A stretch of 8,823 bases of DNA, from the NCBI GenBank assembly GCA_002433465.1, contig DJIE01000084.1:1-8823 (forward strand). The letters run 5' to 3'. Positions 1 to 5,970 of the stretch are shown here, piece after piece. The notes beneath the pieces were generated by a model that was not told the DNA's origin, did no database searches, and saw only the letters and a list, made by a program, of their open reading frames with translations. The stretch's first letter is position 1; each line of letters begins with the position of its first letter. The stretch is from Salinisphaera sp. UBA6602. Lineage in GTDB: Bacteria > Pseudomonadota > Gammaproteobacteria > Nevskiales > Salinisphaeraceae. Position numbers and translations under genes: made by a program.

Positions 1-152
1 AGGCGTTCGGCCACGCCGGCATTGGCTGTACGCGTGGCTGGGGTGGCCTCGGTCGGCTGGCCGCCCTGTTGCGCGGTTGCGGGCGGCGTGTGTGTGCCGA
101 GCGCGATGGCGGCAACGGTCAGCAGCGCCGCGCTATGGATGTGTCGGTTCAT
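1..152 (-). CDS. Secreted protein, N-terminal fragment (runs off left edge)
   Basis: An open frame starts with ATG at 152-150 on the minus strand and stays open to the window edge, giving 50 complete codons. The first residues are MNRHIHSAALLTVAAIALG, a short basic n-region followed by a hydrophobic core, then a plausible signal peptidase I site ending P-A-T-A before QQGG. What follows is a low-complexity Ala/Thr/Pro/Gln-rich stretch typical of the start of a mature periplasmic or outer-membrane protein. A GAGGGG ribosome binding site lies 6 nt upstream of the ATG, which makes this start convincing. The gene is divergent from the AraC-family regulator across 207 nt, so it is a possible target of that regulator. 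The fragment has no domain that identifies the product; a periplasmic enzyme, porin or other envelope protein would all fit. Confidence is good that it is a real exported protein, nil for its function. Confidence 0.72.
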   Translation of the reverse strand, partial: MNRHIHSAALLTVAAIALGTHTPPATAQQGGQPTEATPATRTANAGVAER

Positions 153-158
153 GTCGGT

Positions 159-164
159 CCCCTC
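159..164 (-). promoter_or_regulatory. Ribosome binding site of the secreted-protein gene
   Basis: The minus strand reads GAGGGG, followed by 6 nt and then ATG at 152. It supports this start and helps show that the edge fragment is a real gene. It is the better of the two Shine-Dalgarno candidates flanking this divergent region, since the regulator on the other side has only a weak one. Confidence 0.7.
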
Positions 165-226
165 GTTAATAGGGCATCGCAGTCATGGCTCGGCCCGGGC
201 GTCAGATCTTTTCCGTGCTTGCTCGA

Positions 227-334
227 TTGCGTGCCGTTATGGGTACCGCGGCCTTGTCAGTTGGTGGTCACAGCCTGCGGTATCGCTTCATGGTCGTCTT
301 ATCGCTGCCGTGCGTATTGACTTTGCGTGCCGTT
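227..334. repeat. Perfect 12-bp direct repeat pair (227-238 and 323-334)
   Basis: TTGCGTGCCGTT is present twice in the same orientation, with starts 96 bp apart, close to nine helical turns. The identity stops exactly at both ends. AraC-family proteins typically bind direct repeats, and the second copy abuts the candidate -35 of the regulator gene, so these are candidate operator half-sites for autoregulation or control of the divergent gene. Binding is inferred; only the repeat itself is seen. Confidence 0.5.
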
Positions 335-344
335 TTTTTAACTT
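317..344 (+). promoter_or_regulatory. Candidate promoter for the AraC-family regulator
   Basis: TTGACT at 317-322 matches five of six bases of the sigma-70 -35 consensus. The best -10 candidate after a 16-nt spacer is TAACTT (339-344), which matches TATAAT poorly. The spacer contains the second copy of the 12-bp direct repeat, so a protein bound there would overlap the promoter. The distance from the -10 to the ATG at 360 is only 15 nt, implying a very short leader. A weak -10 would fit a promoter that needs activation, but this is a low-confidence call. Confidence 0.25.
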
Positions 345-359
345 TGAGCGACAGCTTGT

Positions 360-1379
360 ATGGGTGTGTGGATGCCCAGTCTGGTTCGAAACAGTGCACT
401 CTATGGCTTTGGCCGCTTCGTGGCTGAACTGGGCGGCGACGCGCGTGCCTTGCTGGACGACTGCGGGCTGCCGGCGGATATCGAAACGCGTGTGGATGGG
501 TTTTTGCCCTATCGCACGCTCATCGCCTTGCTGGAATTGTGTGCACAGCGGTTGCGCTGCCCGGATTTCGGCATGCGCCTGGCCAGTGTCCAGGGCATCG
601 AGATTCTGGGCCCGCTGGCGGTGGCCATACGTCATGCTGCGACCGTCGCCGAGGCGATCGAGCAGGCGGCCAGGTATCTGCACGTATTCAATCCCGGCCA
701 GCGCATGACCATCCGGCGTGAAGGTGCACAGGTGTGTCTGCGCTTCGAGATATTGCTCGAGAACGTGCCTCATACCCGGCAGGCCAACGAACGGGCCCTG
801 GTTTTTCTCAAGCGGGCACTGGAACTGGGTGGCGATGTGGCGCCGCCGCGCCGGGTGTTGTTTCGCGATAGCCGGCTCGCGCCGCTGAGTGTCTACCGCC
901 GCGTGTTCGGGACCGGCACGTTGTTGTTCGACCAGGCCGAATGTGGCCTGGATGTCGATAAGGCCACCATGGCCGCCTCGCTGCAGCGGTCGAACCCGCA
1001 TATCCGCGCGATGGCGATTGCCTTCATGGAACAGGCCGCCGGCCCGCGCGCCCAGCAGGTGTCGTTGCGGGTACGTGATATCTGTCGTCGGCTTTTGCCC
1101 ACGGGTGGTGCATCGATCGATATCGCGGCCGAATATCTCAATCTCAACCGGCGAACCCTGCAACGGCGGCTTGCCGACGAGGGCACTGGTTTTTCTGCGG
1201 TGCTCGATGGCGTACGCGCGGATATGGCGACACGTTATTTGGCCGAGGCCGATCTGCCGCTGGGGCAGGTCGCGGCACTGCTGGGGTATACCGAGCAAAG
1301 CGCGCTCAACCGGGCCTGTCGGCGTTGGTTCGGTCTTACACCACGCGGCTATCGTCAGCGCCTTCAGCGGCGCCTGTGA
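360..1379 (+). CDS. AraC-family transcriptional regulator (Arabinose_bd + HTH_18 type)
   Basis: This 339-aa protein has the two-domain layout of the OruR/ArgR/VirS-like branch of the AraC family. An N-terminal ligand-sensing domain of the Arabinose_bd type spans about residues 20-205, with the typical LPYRTLIALLE and DFGMRLA segments near 49-75. The C-terminal AraC DNA-binding domain spans about 236-337. Its first helix-turn-helix is around IAAEYLNLNRRTLQRRL (255-271). The second is around VAALLGYTEQSALNRACRRWFGLTPRGYR (304-332), with the conserved G-Y and F-G-x-T-P-x-x-Y-R signatures. The length (about 340 aa) is normal, so the gene looks intact. ATG at 360 has only a weak GAG upstream, and an in-frame ATG at 372 gives a nearly identical protein, so the exact start is unsettled. 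It is divergent from an exported-protein gene and lies 121 nt upstream of a co-directional ABC importer; either or both could be targets. The effector is unknown. Confidence 0.92.
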   Translation: MGVWMPSLVRNSALYGFGRFVAELGGDARALLDDCGLPADIETRVDGFLPYRTLIALLELCAQRLRCPDFGMRLASVQGIEILGPLAVAIRHAATVAEAIEQAARYLHVFNPGQRMTIRREGAQVCLRFEILLENVPHTRQANERALVFLKRALELGGDVAPPRRVLFRDSRLAPLSVYRRVFGTGTLLFDQAECGLDVDKATMAASLQRSNPHIRAMAIAFMEQAAGPRAQQVSLRVRDICRRLLPTGGASIDIAAEYLNLNRRTLQRRLADEGTGFSAVLDGVRADMATRYLAEADLPLGQVAALLGYTEQSALNRACRRWFGLTPRGYRQRLQRRL

Positions 1380-1399
1380 ACGCCGGCGAGCGGCGGCGT
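1380..1399 (+). terminator. Small GC dyad after the regulator (weak terminator candidate)
   Basis: Directly after the regulator stop codon, ACGCCG (1380-1385) and CGGCGT (1394-1399) form a perfect 6-bp stem around an 8-nt loop. No T-run follows, so intrinsic termination is doubtful. It could instead be a transcript-stabilising hairpin or chance in GC-rich DNA, and readthrough into the importer genes remains possible. Confidence 0.2.
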
Positions 1400-1415
1400 C
1401 GAGGCCATGGTCGCT

Positions 1416-1468
1416 TTGCAAAAGTCGTATTGCAGAGGCTGTTACGACATGTGGCAGACTCATTGCAA
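1416..1468 (+). promoter_or_regulatory. Candidate operator/promoter region of the ABC importer operon
   Basis: The 121-nt gap before the binding-protein gene contains three TTGCA words in the same orientation at 1416, 1430 and 1463. The first two extend to a 13-bp imperfect repeat with 9 identities, spaced 14 bp apart. A perfect inverted repeat, GTCGTA (1424-1429) and TACGAC (1443-1448), overlaps them with centres 19 bp apart, the usual spacing for a dimeric repressor site. TTGCAA at 1416 could serve as a poor -35 with TTACGA (1442-1447) as a poor -10. I see no strong sigma-70 promoter. The direct repeats could be sites for the AraC-family protein encoded just upstream, but this is inference. 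Confidence 0.3.
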
Positions 1469-1486
1469 GGCAAACGCACGATTCCC

Positions 1487-1493
1487 AGGGAGA
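1487..1493 (+). promoter_or_regulatory. Ribosome binding site deciding the GTG start of the binding protein
   Basis: AGGGAGA is followed by 7 nt and then GTG at 1501. The frame is open far upstream, so this strong Shine-Dalgarno is what fixes the start. The resulting N-terminus is a textbook lipoprotein signal peptide, which independently supports the choice. Confidence 0.8.
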
Positions 1494-1500
1494 TTCAATC

Positions 1501-2334
1501 GTGACAGCTTCAAAGGGCCGCTCGGGCCGATTCGGTTTGTGTTTTATCGTCGTGCTGATGGCCGGGGCCATCGCCGGCTGCAGCCAAGACGAAGGCGCCA
1601 CGGTCGATGGCATTCATCTGGTCAACGCCGATGCGCTGACGGTGTGTACCCATATTCCATACAAGCCGTTCCAGTTCACCGGCGACAACGGTGAAGTTGT
1701 CGGCTTCGACGTGGATCTGGTCGATCTGCTGGCCCAGGATCTGGGCGTGGAGACGCACGTGGTGAGCGTGGACTGGAACCAGATCACGTCGGGAGCCGTG
1801 CTCGCCGCCGGCACCTGCGATCTGGCCATGGGCGGGGCGACGATCACGCCCAAGCGTGAAGAGGCGGTACTGTTCTCGGACCCGTACTTCAACGCCACCC
1901 AGGCGCTGCTGGTGAAAAAGGGCAGCGATTACGAAAGCCTCGAAGATCTGCAAGGCAAACGCCTGGGCACCCAGACCGATACCACCGGCGCGATCTATGC
2001 CGACAAGCACGCCGAGCAGTACGGTTATACGACCGTGGTATTCGACGATCTCGCCCTGGAGACCACCGCGGTCAGCGCGGGCAAGGTCGATGCTGCGATC
2101 AACGACAACGGGCCGCTGTATCAGTACGCGGCGGACAACCCGGATACCGAGATCGCGGCGGAATTCGATACCGGAGAGCGATACGGCTTTCTCGCCAAAA
2201 AGGACGACGAGAACGCGCAGAAGCTTATCGATCGACTCAACGAAGCGCTGGCCAAGGCCCGGGAAAACGGCCGCTATGACGAGATATTCAAGAAATGGTT
2301 CGGTCAGGTACCGGGCACGATCAACGAACAATAG
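1501..2334 (+). CDS. Amino-acid-type ABC importer substrate-binding lipoprotein (SBP_bac_3)
   Basis: With the GTG start at 1501 the protein has 277 residues. A basic n-region and hydrophobic core (about 11-23) end in the lipobox I24-A-G-C27, so it should be cleaved at Cys27, lipidated and anchored to a membrane facing the periplasm. The mature part is a family 3 solute-binding protein: an IPYKPFQF segment (52-59), GFDVDLVDLLA (68-78), MGGATITPKREEAVLFSDPYF (110-130) and a second lobe with LQGKRLGTQTDTTG (150-163). Arg119 and Asp202 sit where family members hold the carboxylate and amino group of an amino acid, so an amino acid or close analogue is the likely ligand; the exact substrate cannot be read from sequence. 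Cys49 and Cys106 may form a disulfide. It is first in an operon with a permease 9 nt downstream and an ATPase. Residue +2 after the lipidated Cys is Ser, unusual for an importer component (see findings). Confidence 0.92.
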   Translation: MTASKGRSGRFGLCFIVVLMAGAIAGCSQDEGATVDGIHLVNADALTVCTHIPYKPFQFTGDNGEVVGFDVDLVDLLAQDLGVETHVVSVDWNQITSGAVLAAGTCDLAMGGATITPKREEAVLFSDPYFNATQALLVKKGSDYESLEDLQGKRLGTQTDTTGAIYADKHAEQYGYTTVVFDDLALETTAVSAGKVDAAINDNGPLYQYAADNPDTEIAAEFDTGERYGFLAKKDDENAQKLIDRLNEALAKARENGRYDEIFKKWFGQVPGTINEQ

Positions 2335-2343
2335 CCGGCTGGC

Positions 2344-3165
2344 ATGACGACCCGACAAAGCGGGGAGGCCCCCCGCAGGACGAGCCCGCGTATCCGGGCC
2401 CGGCGTATTCGTGCCGTGCAGTACGCGCTGCTGGTGGCGGTGGTCGTCGCCGCGGGCCTTTCTGCGGACTGGGCACAGATCGGTCGTAGCTTTTTCGATC
2501 CTGGCCTGATCCGCTATACCGTTATGCACGGCCTGTGGCTGGCGCTGTGGAACACGCTGGTCTATACCGCGGGCGGCTTCGTTCTGGGGCTTGTCGCCGG
2601 CACGCTGCTGGCGATGATGCGTTTGTCCGACGTCGGGCCCTATCGTTGGCTGGCCACCGTCTATATCGAGTTCTTCCGGGGCCTGCCGGCGCTGGTGGTG
2701 TTCATGGCGTTTTCGTTGCTGCCGCTGGCGTTTCCCGGTCTGGCCATGCCGTTGCCGCCCTACGGCACGGTGTGGGCGGCCCTGGGCATCGTCGGCAGTG
2801 CCTATATGGCCGAAACCATTCGCGCGGGTATCCAGGCGGTGCCCCGCGGGCAGATCGAGGCCGCCCGCTCGCTGGGCATGTCGGCGAGCCAGGCGATGTG
2901 GCGTATCACCCTGCCACAGGCATTCCGAATCATGATCCCGCCGTTGACCAACGAGCTGATCATGCTCATCAAGGACTCCTCGCTGGTATTCATCGTCGGC
3001 CTGTCGGCGGCCAACTTCGATCTCACCAAATTCGGACGGGCGGCGGCCAACAGCAACGTGAATATCACGCCGCTGGTGGTGGCCGGCCTGGGCTATCTGA
3101 TCATCACCCTGCCACTGTCGATCATCGTACGGCGCATGGAAGCGGCAGCGTCGCGGGGGCGGTGA
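2344..3165 (+). CDS. Amino-acid-type ABC transporter permease (HisM/GlnP-like)
   Basis: This 273-aa inner-membrane protein forms the translocation channel of the importer. After a basic, Arg-rich cytoplasmic N-terminus (1-23), hydrophobic segments lie at about 25-42, 67-91, 112-131, 141-158, 205-222 and 242-262. The [15 protein letters not shown] region and [13 protein letters not shown] (108-120) are hallmarks of the polar-amino-acid permease group. The EAA loop that docks on the ATPase is clear at about 157-200, with E172-A-A-x-x-x-G178 followed by [15 protein letters not shown]. With no second permease gene present, it presumably works as a homodimer. It begins 9 nt after the binding-protein stop; no good Shine-Dalgarno precedes the ATG, so translation is probably coupled to the upstream gene. 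The stop codon is separated by one base from the ATPase start. The first hydrophobic segment plus the [15 protein letters not shown] stretch recall actinobacterial homologues. Confidence 0.93.
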   Translation: MTTRQSGEAPRRTSPRIRARRIRAVQYALLVAVVVAAGLSADWAQIGRSFFDPGLIRYTVMHGLWLALWNTLVYTAGGFVLGLVAGTLLAMMRLSDVGPYRWLATVYIEFFRGLPALVVFMAFSLLPLAFPGLAMPLPPYGTVWAALGIVGSAYMAETIRAGIQAVPRGQIEAARSLGMSASQAMWRITLPQAFRIMIPPLTNELIMLIKDSSLVFIVGLSAANFDLTKFGRAAANSNVNITPLVVAGLGYLIITLPLSIIVRRMEAAASRGR

Positions 3166-3166
3166 T

Positions 3167-3922
3167 ATGACCCAGGCCGAACCGCTGGTCGATATTCGCG
3201 GGCTGAACAAGTATTTCGGCCACAACCACGTGCTGCGCGATATCGATTTCAGCGTTGCGCGCGGCGAGGTCGTCTGCGTGATCGGGCCTTCGGGGTCGGG
3301 CAAGTCGACGTTGCTGCGCTGTGTGAATATGCTGGAAACGCCGCAGTCCGGCACGGTTCGGGTCAACGGCCGGGAGCTGACCGACCCGGACTGCGATATC
3401 GATGCCGCACGCCGCCAGATCGGCATGGTGTTCCAGCAGTTCAATCTGTTCCCGCATCACAACGCGCTGGATAACTGCACGCTGGCCTTGACGACGGTAT
3501 TGAAAAACAAACGGGAGGTCGCTGAGCGGATCGCCCGCGAAAACCTGGAACGGGTGGGTCTCGCCGATAAGCTGGACGCCTATCCGGCGCGTTTGTCGGG
3601 CGGCCAGCAACAGCGGGTCGCGATCGCTCGGGCGCTGTCGATGGACCCGGCGCTGATGCTGTTCGACGAGCCCACGTCGGCGCTCGACCCCGAGCTGGTC
3701 GGTGAAGTGCTTTCGGTCATGCGCCGCCTGGCCGCGGAGGGCATGACCATGATCGTGGTCACACATGAAATCGCGTTCGCTCGCGAGGTGGCCGATCGGG
3801 TGGTGTTCATGGACGGCGGCGGCATTGTCGAGCAGGGCCCGCCGGCGACGCTGCTTTCTGCACCACGCGCGGCGCGCACCCGCGACTTTCTCAAGCGCGT
3901 GCTGGTGCCAGTTGCTGACTGA
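3167..3922 (+). CDS. Amino-acid-type ABC transporter ATPase (GlnQ/HisP-like)
   Basis: This 251-aa cytoplasmic ATPase powers the importer and has every motif of a working nucleotide-binding domain. These are an aromatic A-loop residue at Tyr16, Walker A G40-PSGSGKST48, the Q-loop at Gln90 within [10 protein letters not shown], signature LSGGQ (143-147), Walker B LMLFDE (163-168, catalytic Glu168), D-loop SALD (171-174) and the switch His200 in VTHE. PEDTPRV-like extra domains are absent, and the length is typical of the GlnQ/HisP family, as is the FNLFPH motif. The ATG follows the permease stop by a single base and is preceded by GGGGGCGG (3155-3162), so the two are translationally linked and made together. 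The dimer would bind the EAA loops of the permease. It is the last gene of the operon. The DCDID stretch (75-79) and the NCTLA segment (103-107) resemble high-GC Gram-positive relatives; that comparison is from memory. Confidence 0.95.
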   Translation: MTQAEPLVDIRGLNKYFGHNHVLRDIDFSVARGEVVCVIGPSGSGKSTLLRCVNMLETPQSGTVRVNGRELTDPDCDIDAARRQIGMVFQQFNLFPHHNALDNCTLALTTVLKNKREVAERIARENLERVGLADKLDAYPARLSGGQQQRVAIARALSMDPALMLFDEPTSALDPELVGEVLSVMRRLAAEGMTMIVVTHEIAFAREVADRVVFMDGGGIVEQGPPATLLSAPRAARTRDFLKRVLVPVAD

Positions 3923-4108
3923 GTCGATTTCGGGGGTAGACTGATCCGGCCTGTGCGCCAGTGCGAACAAGGCGTTTCTGCCGCTTTAGGCGCGCCGAAG
4001 CGCTGTGTGTCGCCTCTGCGCGCCGGTTCAAGTCGTACTTAAACCAGTCGATAGATATCGCTGAGATAACGCGCGGGTTGCGCGGTCAATAACTTCCCGG
4101 TCGCATGC
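3923..4108. other. Intergenic leader between the importer operon and the GAF-GGDEF-EAL gene
   Basis: These 186 nt carry no recognisable gene. A perfect 7-bp inverted repeat, GGCGCGC (3989-3995) and GCGCGCC (4018-4024), encloses a 22-nt loop. An alternative pairing of AGGCG (3988-3992) with CGCCT (4011-4015) is also possible. No T-run follows either, so neither is a standard intrinsic terminator. The region then turns AT-rich from about 4027 to 4069, where the promoter of the next gene is most likely. TTCAAG at 4027-4032 and TTAAAC at 4039-4044 are -35-like; TAGATA (4052-4057) and GAGATA (4063-4068) are -10-like, and none of the pairings is strong. A CGATA-GA-TATCG dyad at 4049-4060 lies in the same place. 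Confidence 0.4.
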
Positions 4109-5929
4109 ATGAAAACGTGCTCCATGGCGCAACGAGTGACAGATCCTGAACGCTTGAGAGAGGTGCGTTCGCTCAACCTGCTTGATACGCCGTTCGAGGA
4201 CCGCTTCGACCAGTACACCCGGCTTGTTGCAAGCGTATTCGGCGTACCGACCGCGCTGGTAACGCTGGTCGATGCCGATCGGCAGTGGTTCAAGTCGATG
4301 GTGGGCTTCGACCGGCGCGAGACGCCGATCGAGGAGTCCTTCTGTGCCCATGCGTTGCCGCTGGATCTGCTCTACGTACCCGACGCCCGCAAGGACCGCC
4401 GCTTTCACGACAACGCGCTGGTGGTAGGCGAGCCCTATATCCGGTTCTATGCGGGCGCGGTTCTCAAGGGGCCGTCCGGTGAACCCTTGGGCACGCTGTG
4501 CGTGATCGACCAGCAGCCGCGCGAACTCTCGGACGTGGATAAGTGGCGGCTGCTGATGTTTGCCCGCATCGTGGAAAGCGAGATCAATCTGCACAAGCAG
4601 TTCGACCATTGGTCGGTGGGCCTGCAGCACAGCGTGATGTACGACTCGATCACGGCCCTGCCGGGGCGTGCCCTGTTCGAGGAGCTGGTCTCCAGTACCT
4701 GGGAGCAGGCTGCCGGCGCGGCCAAGACGCTGACCCTGGTGCATTTTCATCTCACCAACTTTGAAGTTCTGCATTCGCTGGCAGGGCAGCTTGGCTGTGA
4801 TCACGTCATGGCTACGATCGCGCGCCGGCTCGAGCAAAACGTCCGGGGCGAAGATCGTATCGGCATGCTCGGCACTGATCGCCTCGGTCTGGCGATTACC
4901 TGGGGTGCGGCCGGGCCTGATGAATCGGTTGAACGCGTCAACGTGCTGACGCGCACGCTCGCCAAGCCCGTGGACTACAACGGCACGCGCCTGCCGATCG
5001 AAATCGCGGCCGGCGTCAGCCGGGCGCCCGGCGATGCGCCGGATGTCGAGACGTTGCTTGCCCATGCGCGTATGGCGGCCGCGGACGTGCAGCAAGGCGG
5101 GCCGCGCGTGCGCTGCTATTCCAGCGACGTGCATCGCAGCGTGGCGCACAGCCACGAACGCCAGTACCGACTGGCCGAGACGTTGCGCTCGGATGCGCTG
5201 GATCAGGTCTATCAACCGATCGTGGAATGCAGCACCGGCCGCATGATCGGAGTGGAAGCACTGGCGCGCTGGACCGACGCCCAATGGGGGGCGATCAGCC
5301 CGGCCGAGTTCGTGCCGATCGCCGAAGCCGATGCGGATCTTTGTCGAATGTTGACGCGCTGCACGCTCAACAGCGCCTGCAAGCAGCTTGCGCAGTGGCG
5401 CGGTGAGTTCGACTTTTTCCCTTACATGGCCGTGAATATCGCCGGGGCCGAGCTTTACCGCGACGACTTTGCCGATATGGTGGCCGGATTGGTTGCCGAG
5501 CATCAGGTGCCGGCCACGAGTCTCGTGCTCGAGATTACCGAGCAGAGCGTGATTACGGATGTGGAAACCGCGGCCAAAACGATGAACGCGCTCCGCTCGC
5601 AGGGGTTCCGCTTCGCCATCGACGATTTTGGTACCGGCTATTCGTCGCTGCGCTATCTGCAGCAGCTGCCGCTCGATATTCTCAAAATCGATCGCAGTTT
5701 TACCCAGCTCATTACTCAGGATGCGACCAGCCACGAGCTGACCGTCGGCATTCTTCAGATTGCGCGCACGCTCAACCTGGCCGTGGTCGCGGAAGGGGTG
5801 GAAACGGCCGAACAGTACGCGGTGCTCCAGCAGCTGGGCGCCGGGCATATCCAGGGCTTTTTACTGGGCCGGCCGCAGCCGGCGGATGCGATCAGCGAGC
5901 AGCTCAAGGCGTTGCAGCCGCCGCGCTGA
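4109..5929 (+). CDS. GAF-GGDEF-EAL protein; likely c-di-GMP phosphodiesterase with a degenerate GGDEF domain
   Basis: The 606-aa soluble protein has no membrane segment. A GAF sensor spans about 20-160 and belongs to the class with RQWFKS (58-63), SFCAHA (77-82), RFYAGAVL and LGTLCVID (127-134). A GGDEF fold spans about 170-330 and begins at D179-SITALPGR, but its active-site motif is G255-T-D-R-L259 instead of GGDEF and the metal-binding D-x-D is replaced by H214 and T216, so cyclase activity should be lost. R246-G-E-D249 keeps the exact RxxD I-site spacing. The EAL domain (about 355-600) looks active: E383-A-L, N443, E475 in LEITE, D505-D506-FGTG, K526 in LKIDRSF, E562-GVE565 and Q582-GF are all present. 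The likely reaction is hydrolysis of c-di-GMP to pGpG, tuned by the GAF domain. An in-frame TAA at 4067 limits the start to ATG 4109 or 4124; neither has a good ribosome binding site. Ligand of the GAF domain is unknown. Confidence 0.93.
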   Translation: MKTCSMAQRVTDPERLREVRSLNLLDTPFEDRFDQYTRLVASVFGVPTALVTLVDADRQWFKSMVGFDRRETPIEESFCAHALPLDLLYVPDARKDRRFHDNALVVGEPYIRFYAGAVLKGPSGEPLGTLCVIDQQPRELSDVDKWRLLMFARIVESEINLHKQFDHWSVGLQHSVMYDSITALPGRALFEELVSSTWEQAAGAAKTLTLVHFHLTNFEVLHSLAGQLGCDHVMATIARRLEQNVRGEDRIGMLGTDRLGLAITWGAAGPDESVERVNVLTRTLAKPVDYNGTRLPIEIAAGVSRAPGDAPDVETLLAHARMAAADVQQGGPRVRCYSSDVHRSVAHSHERQYRLAETLRSDALDQVYQPIVECSTGRMIGVEALARWTDAQWGAISPAEFVPIAEADADLCRMLTRCTLNSACKQLAQWRGEFDFFPYMAVNIAGAELYRDDFADMVAGLVAEHQVPATSLVLEITEQSVITDVETAAKTMNALRSQGFRFAIDDFGTGYSSLRYLQQLPLDILKIDRSFTQLITQDATSHELTVGILQIARTLNLAVVAEGVETAEQYAVLQQLGAGHIQGFLLGRPQPADAISEQLKALQPPR

Positions 5930-5970
5930 GCGTCGTTGTCGCCTCCCGCGGCAGCGGGTCGGCCCTGTCG
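5930..5970. terminator. Convergent gap with a short GC hairpin (weak bidirectional terminator candidate)
   Basis: Only 41 nt separate the stop of the GAF-GGDEF-EAL gene (plus) from the stop of sbcB (minus). CCCGC (5945-5949) and GCGGG (5954-5958) form a 5-bp stem closed by a GGCA loop. No T-run is seen on either strand, so it is at best a weak or factor-assisted terminator. It is listed because convergent genes need some termination signal here and this is the only dyad in the gap. Confidence 0.25.

Larger units (their letters stand above)
153..359. promoter_or_regulatory. Divergent intergenic regulatory region
   Basis: These 207 nt separate the start of the exported-protein gene (minus) from the start of the AraC-family regulator (plus), so they must hold promoters for both directions. 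The right half is noticeably more AT-rich, with a run of seven T at 333-339. A perfect 12-bp direct repeat, TTGCGTGCCGTT, occurs at 227-238 and 323-334. On the minus side, TATTAA at 171-166 resembles a -10 box, but it lies only about 14 nt from the ATG and has no convincing -35. No coding potential was seen here. Confidence 0.6.

Noticed and set aside
889..1500. Upstream extension of the binding-protein frame into the regulator gene
   Set aside because: The open frame is only the out-of-frame shadow of the AraC-family gene; GTG 1501 has a strong ribosome binding site and yields a perfect lipoprotein signal peptide.
288..1613. Long minus-strand open frame (441 codons) opposite the AraC-family gene
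   Set aside because: Its translation is rich in His, Arg, Gln and Pro with no domain, and it lies antisense to a gene with clear family motifs. This is the usual antisense shadow of a high-GC gene.
1510..3444. Very long minus-strand open frame (644 codons) spanning three importer genes
   Set aside because: It is antisense to three well-supported ABC genes, has Arg/Gln/His-rich low-information translation and no recognisable domain. Stop-free antisense frames are common at this GC content.
3923..4108. c-di-GMP riboswitch, small RNA or tRNA in the leader
   Set aside because: No conserved riboswitch core, tRNA cloverleaf or other RNA family signature could be recognised; only short GC dyads.
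4846..4885. Active diguanylate cyclase in the GAF-GGDEF-EAL protein
   Set aside because: The motif reads GTDRL and the metal-binding aspartates are replaced, so synthesis of c-di-GMP is not expected.
4028..5848. Minus-strand open frame of 606 codons opposite the GAF-GGDEF-EAL gene
   Set aside because: The equal length to the real gene is coincidence. The translation shows no domain, while the plus strand has all GAF and EAL motifs.
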